From contig JAAELL010000122.1 of NCBI GenBank assembly GCA_024226735.1, forward strand, positions 1 to 64,000: DNA of 64,000 nucleotides, written 5' to 3'. The number at the start of each line of letters is the position of its first letter. Position 1 is the stretch's first letter. The stretch comes from a bacterium (GTDB taxonomy: Bacteria; Planctomycetota; UBA1135; GCA-002686595). Made by a program: the position numbers and the translations under genes. Below, piece by piece: positions 61,982-64,000 of the stretch. The notes under the pieces were generated by a model. That model searched no databases, was not told the DNA's origin, and saw nothing but the letters and a program-made list of their open reading frames with translations.

Positions 61982-62590
61982 ATGCACGACCCGACACGCA
62001 CACCCACGACCACGGCCCTGCTCGAGAGCCTCTTTCATCGCGAAGACCCCGAGGTCTGGGAGCAGTACGACCAGCGCCTGCGCCCAATCCTCATTCGCAC
62101 GGCGCGCCGCATGGGCCTGGGAGCGACCGATGCCGGCGACGTCGCCCAAGAAGCGCTGATCCGCGCGGTCTCCGCCGGACGCGAGGGGCAGTACGATCGC
62201 TCGAAGGGCCGGCTGCAGTCGTGGATCCTGGCGATCCTGCGCAACCTCACGGTGGATTGCCTGCGCAGCATGGAATTCGACAACCGCGCGCGTGGCGATT
62301 CGCGCCTCGCACAGATTCCGTCGGAGACCGAGACGAACGAGATCTGGCGCGAAGAAGTGCGGCGCAAGATCCACGCGGAGGCACTACGGCTCTTGCGCAT
62401 GAGCGGCGAGTTCAAGGAGAACACGGTTCGCGCGTTCGAGCGGCTCGCGCTCGACGGCGTGCCGGCGCGCCAGGTCGGCGCCGAGCTCGGGATGGACTCC
62501 AATGCGGTCTACGTCGCCAAGCATCGCTGCATGGCGCGTTTGTCGAAGCGGATCGAAGAGCTCACTGAGCTGTACGAGCTGATCGTTTGA
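61982..62590 (+). CDS. ECF sigma factor, kinase-locus copy 2
   Basis: A 202-aa paralog of the 57845 gene, same length and architecture: TTTALLESLFHREDPEVWEQY, AGDVAQEALIRAVSAGREG, LQSWILAILRNLTVDCLRSM in region 2; TVRAFERLALDGVPARQVGAE, SNAVYVAKHRCMARLSKRIE in region 4; same ending ELTELYEL. It is divergent from the kinase gene, with about 210 nt between starts. A hairpin abuts its start codon. The pair probably arose by tandem duplication around the kinase and may recognise related promoters. Confidence 0.92.
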   Translation: MHDPTRTPTTTALLESLFHREDPEVWEQYDQRLRPILIRTARRMGLGATDAGDVAQEALIRAVSAGREGQYDRSKGRLQSWILAILRNLTVDCLRSMEFDNRARGDSRLAQIPSETETNEIWREEVRRKIHAEALRLLRMSGEFKENTVRAFERLALDGVPARQVGAELGMDSNAVYVAKHRCMARLSKRIEELTELYELIV

Positions 62591-62614
62591 TTCGACGAGT
62601 CGAGCACACCGCGA

Positions 62615-64000
62615 CTACGGACAGAACGCCACCGCGAGCCCGTCGCTGAAGTTGTAGTCCGTCCCCCCCGGCCCGCCCGGGTCCCGATACCAGTACTGGA
62701 AGTTGTACGTCGTTCCCGCAACGACCTGCCCCGCTCCCGCGTCCATCGGCGGCGCTCCGAAGTCGAGCTGGAAGAACGCGTTTCCGAGCGCGTCCGACTG
62801 CACGACCGGCAAGCGGTGCAACCCGCCGCTCAAGTCGATGCAGAGCACGCCGTTGCCAGCGGGCACCTGCGTCGTGCCCGTCCCGTAGAAGCACAGCCCG
62901 AACTGGTTCGGTGTCGCCGCTCCGATTTCTAGCGTGAACAGATTCAGCGCGATCGACTGGCTTCCCGCCGCGAGGATGCGAGCGCCCGGTCCGACGGCGT
63001 TCGGTGACGTGACGCAATACGGCGCTGGCGGCGGTTCCGAACACTCGACGATCGGCACGTCGAAGAAGGCGAGCGCACCGACACCACGCGCGTTGGTGAC
63101 CCACGCGCCGTCTCCGGAGTGGCCGACGTAGGACACGCTCGTCGCCGTGCTCGTACCCGAAAGATCGAGCAGGACCGTATTGGCGAGCGCGGACCCCGAG
63201 GCGACCGTCTGCGAGCCATCGATCTGGAAGAACGCTTGCGAGCCCGTCCCCCAGACGAGCGTGTCACCGGGATCGCGGAAGGTGAGCCGGATGCGGTCAC
63301 GCGTCGCGTCCACCCACTCGGCCTGCAGCACGTCCGGCGCGTCGATGTCCTGCGTGTCCGTCGAGCCGTAGAGGTCGCGGCGCACCAGGCGCGCGATGCG
63401 CTCGCCGAGCTCGGTGTAGCCAGCGTTGCGGTAGTGACAGCCGTCGTGCGTCGGAGCGGCCGTCGTCGACATCACGTCGAGGTCCGGATAGACGTGTGAC
63501 AAGTTGCGCTGCACCTCGCGCACGCCGCGCCCACTGACGCCACACCCCGTCCGCACCTGGAAGACGTAGAGCTTCTCGAGGGCGGGAAAGTCGGCGTGCC
63601 AGTCGTCGTACAAGGCGTCGAAGTTCTGCGCGTGTAGCGCCTCGTTGCCGTTGTCGCTCTCGCCCTGGTACCAGAGGAGCGCGCGCGCGGTCGTCGCGAC
63701 CTCCGCGCGGCGCGCCCGCCACAAGAATCGACCGTAGATCGTGGCGAGGTTCTCGGGGTTCGCATCGTCCCGCTGGTGCTCGCTGCTCGATGTCCCTCCG
63801 ACCGCGCCGTTCACGATGCCGACCGGTACGCCCTGGCTCGCCACGATGTCCTGCGCGAGGGTGAGCCCCCACTGACCGATCCCCGCGTGGCCGTTGAACA
63901 CCTCGCCGTCCGCCTCGTCCCAGCCCTGGTCGAGGGCGGTGTCCGGCGCATCGAGCCGCGAGCCGAACGAACGGATCCACGGGCTCTGTCCGGCGTTCGC
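62615..64000 (-). CDS. Sialate O-acetylesterase-like secreted protein with CTD subtype B (partial)
   Basis: The frame is open to the window edge (461 codons seen; N-terminus missing). The SASA/carbohydrate-esterase domain shows GIVNGAVGGTSSSEHQRDD, LLWYQGESDNGN (WxQGE of the family) and APTHDGCHYRNAGYTELGERIA with the catalytic Asp-x-x-His type end. A beta-sandwich follows (residues for FRDPGDTLVWGTGSQAFF). The CTD is the VLC/VRC variant: YCVTSPNAVGPGARILA, NQFGLCFYG, GNGVLCIDLSGGLHRLP, TTYNFQYWYRDPGG, YNFSDGLAVAF. It probably removes acetyl groups from extracellular glycans. Confidence 0.87.
   Translation of the reverse strand, partial: ANAGQSPWIRSFGSRLDAPDTALDQGWDEADGEVFNGHAGIGQWGLTLAQDIVASQGVPVGIVNGAVGGTSSSEHQRDDANPENLATIYGRFLWRARRAEVATTARALLWYQGESDNGNEALHAQNFDALYDDWHADFPALEKLYVFQVRTGCGVSGRGVREVQRNLSHVYPDLDVMSTTAAPTHDGCHYRNAGYTELGERIARLVRRDLYGSTDTQDIDAPDVLQAEWVDATRDRIRLTFRDPGDTLVWGTGSQAFFQIDGSQTVASGSALANTVLLDLSGTSTATSVSYVGHSGDGAWVTNARGVGALAFFDVPIVECSEPPPAPYCVTSPNAVGPGARILAAGSQSIALNLFTLEIGAATPNQFGLCFYGTGTTQVPAGNGVLCIDLSGGLHRLPVVQSDALGNAFFQLDFGAPPMDAGAGQVVAGTTYNFQYWYRDPGGPGGTDYNFSDGLAVAFCP

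Overview
The window looks like a chromosome fragment of a planctomycete (Planctomycetota). It has very high GC. Its secreted proteins carry a repeated C-terminal domain (YCxP..PNSSG ... GSQG ... PGETWxFQxWFRD ... SNFTDG) that I associate with this phylum. It also has ECF sigma factors around a Ser/Thr kinase with a WD40-like tail, a sulfatase-like protein, and the wreck of a PSD1/DUF1549-type gene. No rRNA, tRNA, CRISPR array, IS element or origin was seen.

Layout. 1-10.9 kb: secreted display-type proteins (beta-helix, Kelch/malectin, FG-GAP; three carry the C-terminal domain, called CTD below), a PLD-like protein, SGNH hydrolase, aldo/keto reductase and TPR protein, plus a broken sigma-factor/CTD junction near position 730. 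10.9-15.2 kb: a wrecked radical-SAM gene, a glycosyltransferase, a small lipoprotein and purF. 15.3-26.5 kb: a compact minus-strand cluster with overlapping genes (three glycosyltransferases, ABC exporter, two APH-like kinases, AlgE-like barrel, sulfatase-fold lipoprotein), probably for an exported glycan. 26.8-30.6 kb: two secreted repeat proteins ending in a perfect 47-nt palindrome. 30.7-43 kb: housekeeping (pepN, alkaline phosphatase, mnmH, ECF sigma/anti-sigma/DUF3106-like, signal peptidase, mgtE, LeuA-like).

44.3-53.3 kb is the most notable part: a complete diversity-generating retroelement (DGR) built into what looks like a conflict/defence operon. Reading down the minus strand the order is: putative PD-(D/E)xK nuclease-like protein, MoxR AAA ATPase, 995-aa target (vWA-like region plus two FGE-like modules), HRDC accessory, DGR reverse transcriptase, template repeat TR (45499-45622), and a second FGE protein. 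TR and the target's variable repeat (47244-47367) differ at 12 of 124 positions, and 11 of these are at template adenines, the hallmark of mutagenic retrohoming. A short hairpin lies 17-18 nt after the stop of both FGE genes. The island lies between two genes whose CTD ends share a 40-nt identical inverted segment.

53.3-64 kb: a CTD beta-propeller protein, a HigBA-like toxin-antitoxin pair, a PRC-barrel protein, a decayed PSD1-type gene, and a signalling locus in which two paralogous ECF sigma factors flank a zinc-finger/Ser-Thr kinase/WD40-like protein. The window ends inside a sialate O-acetylesterase-like CTD protein.
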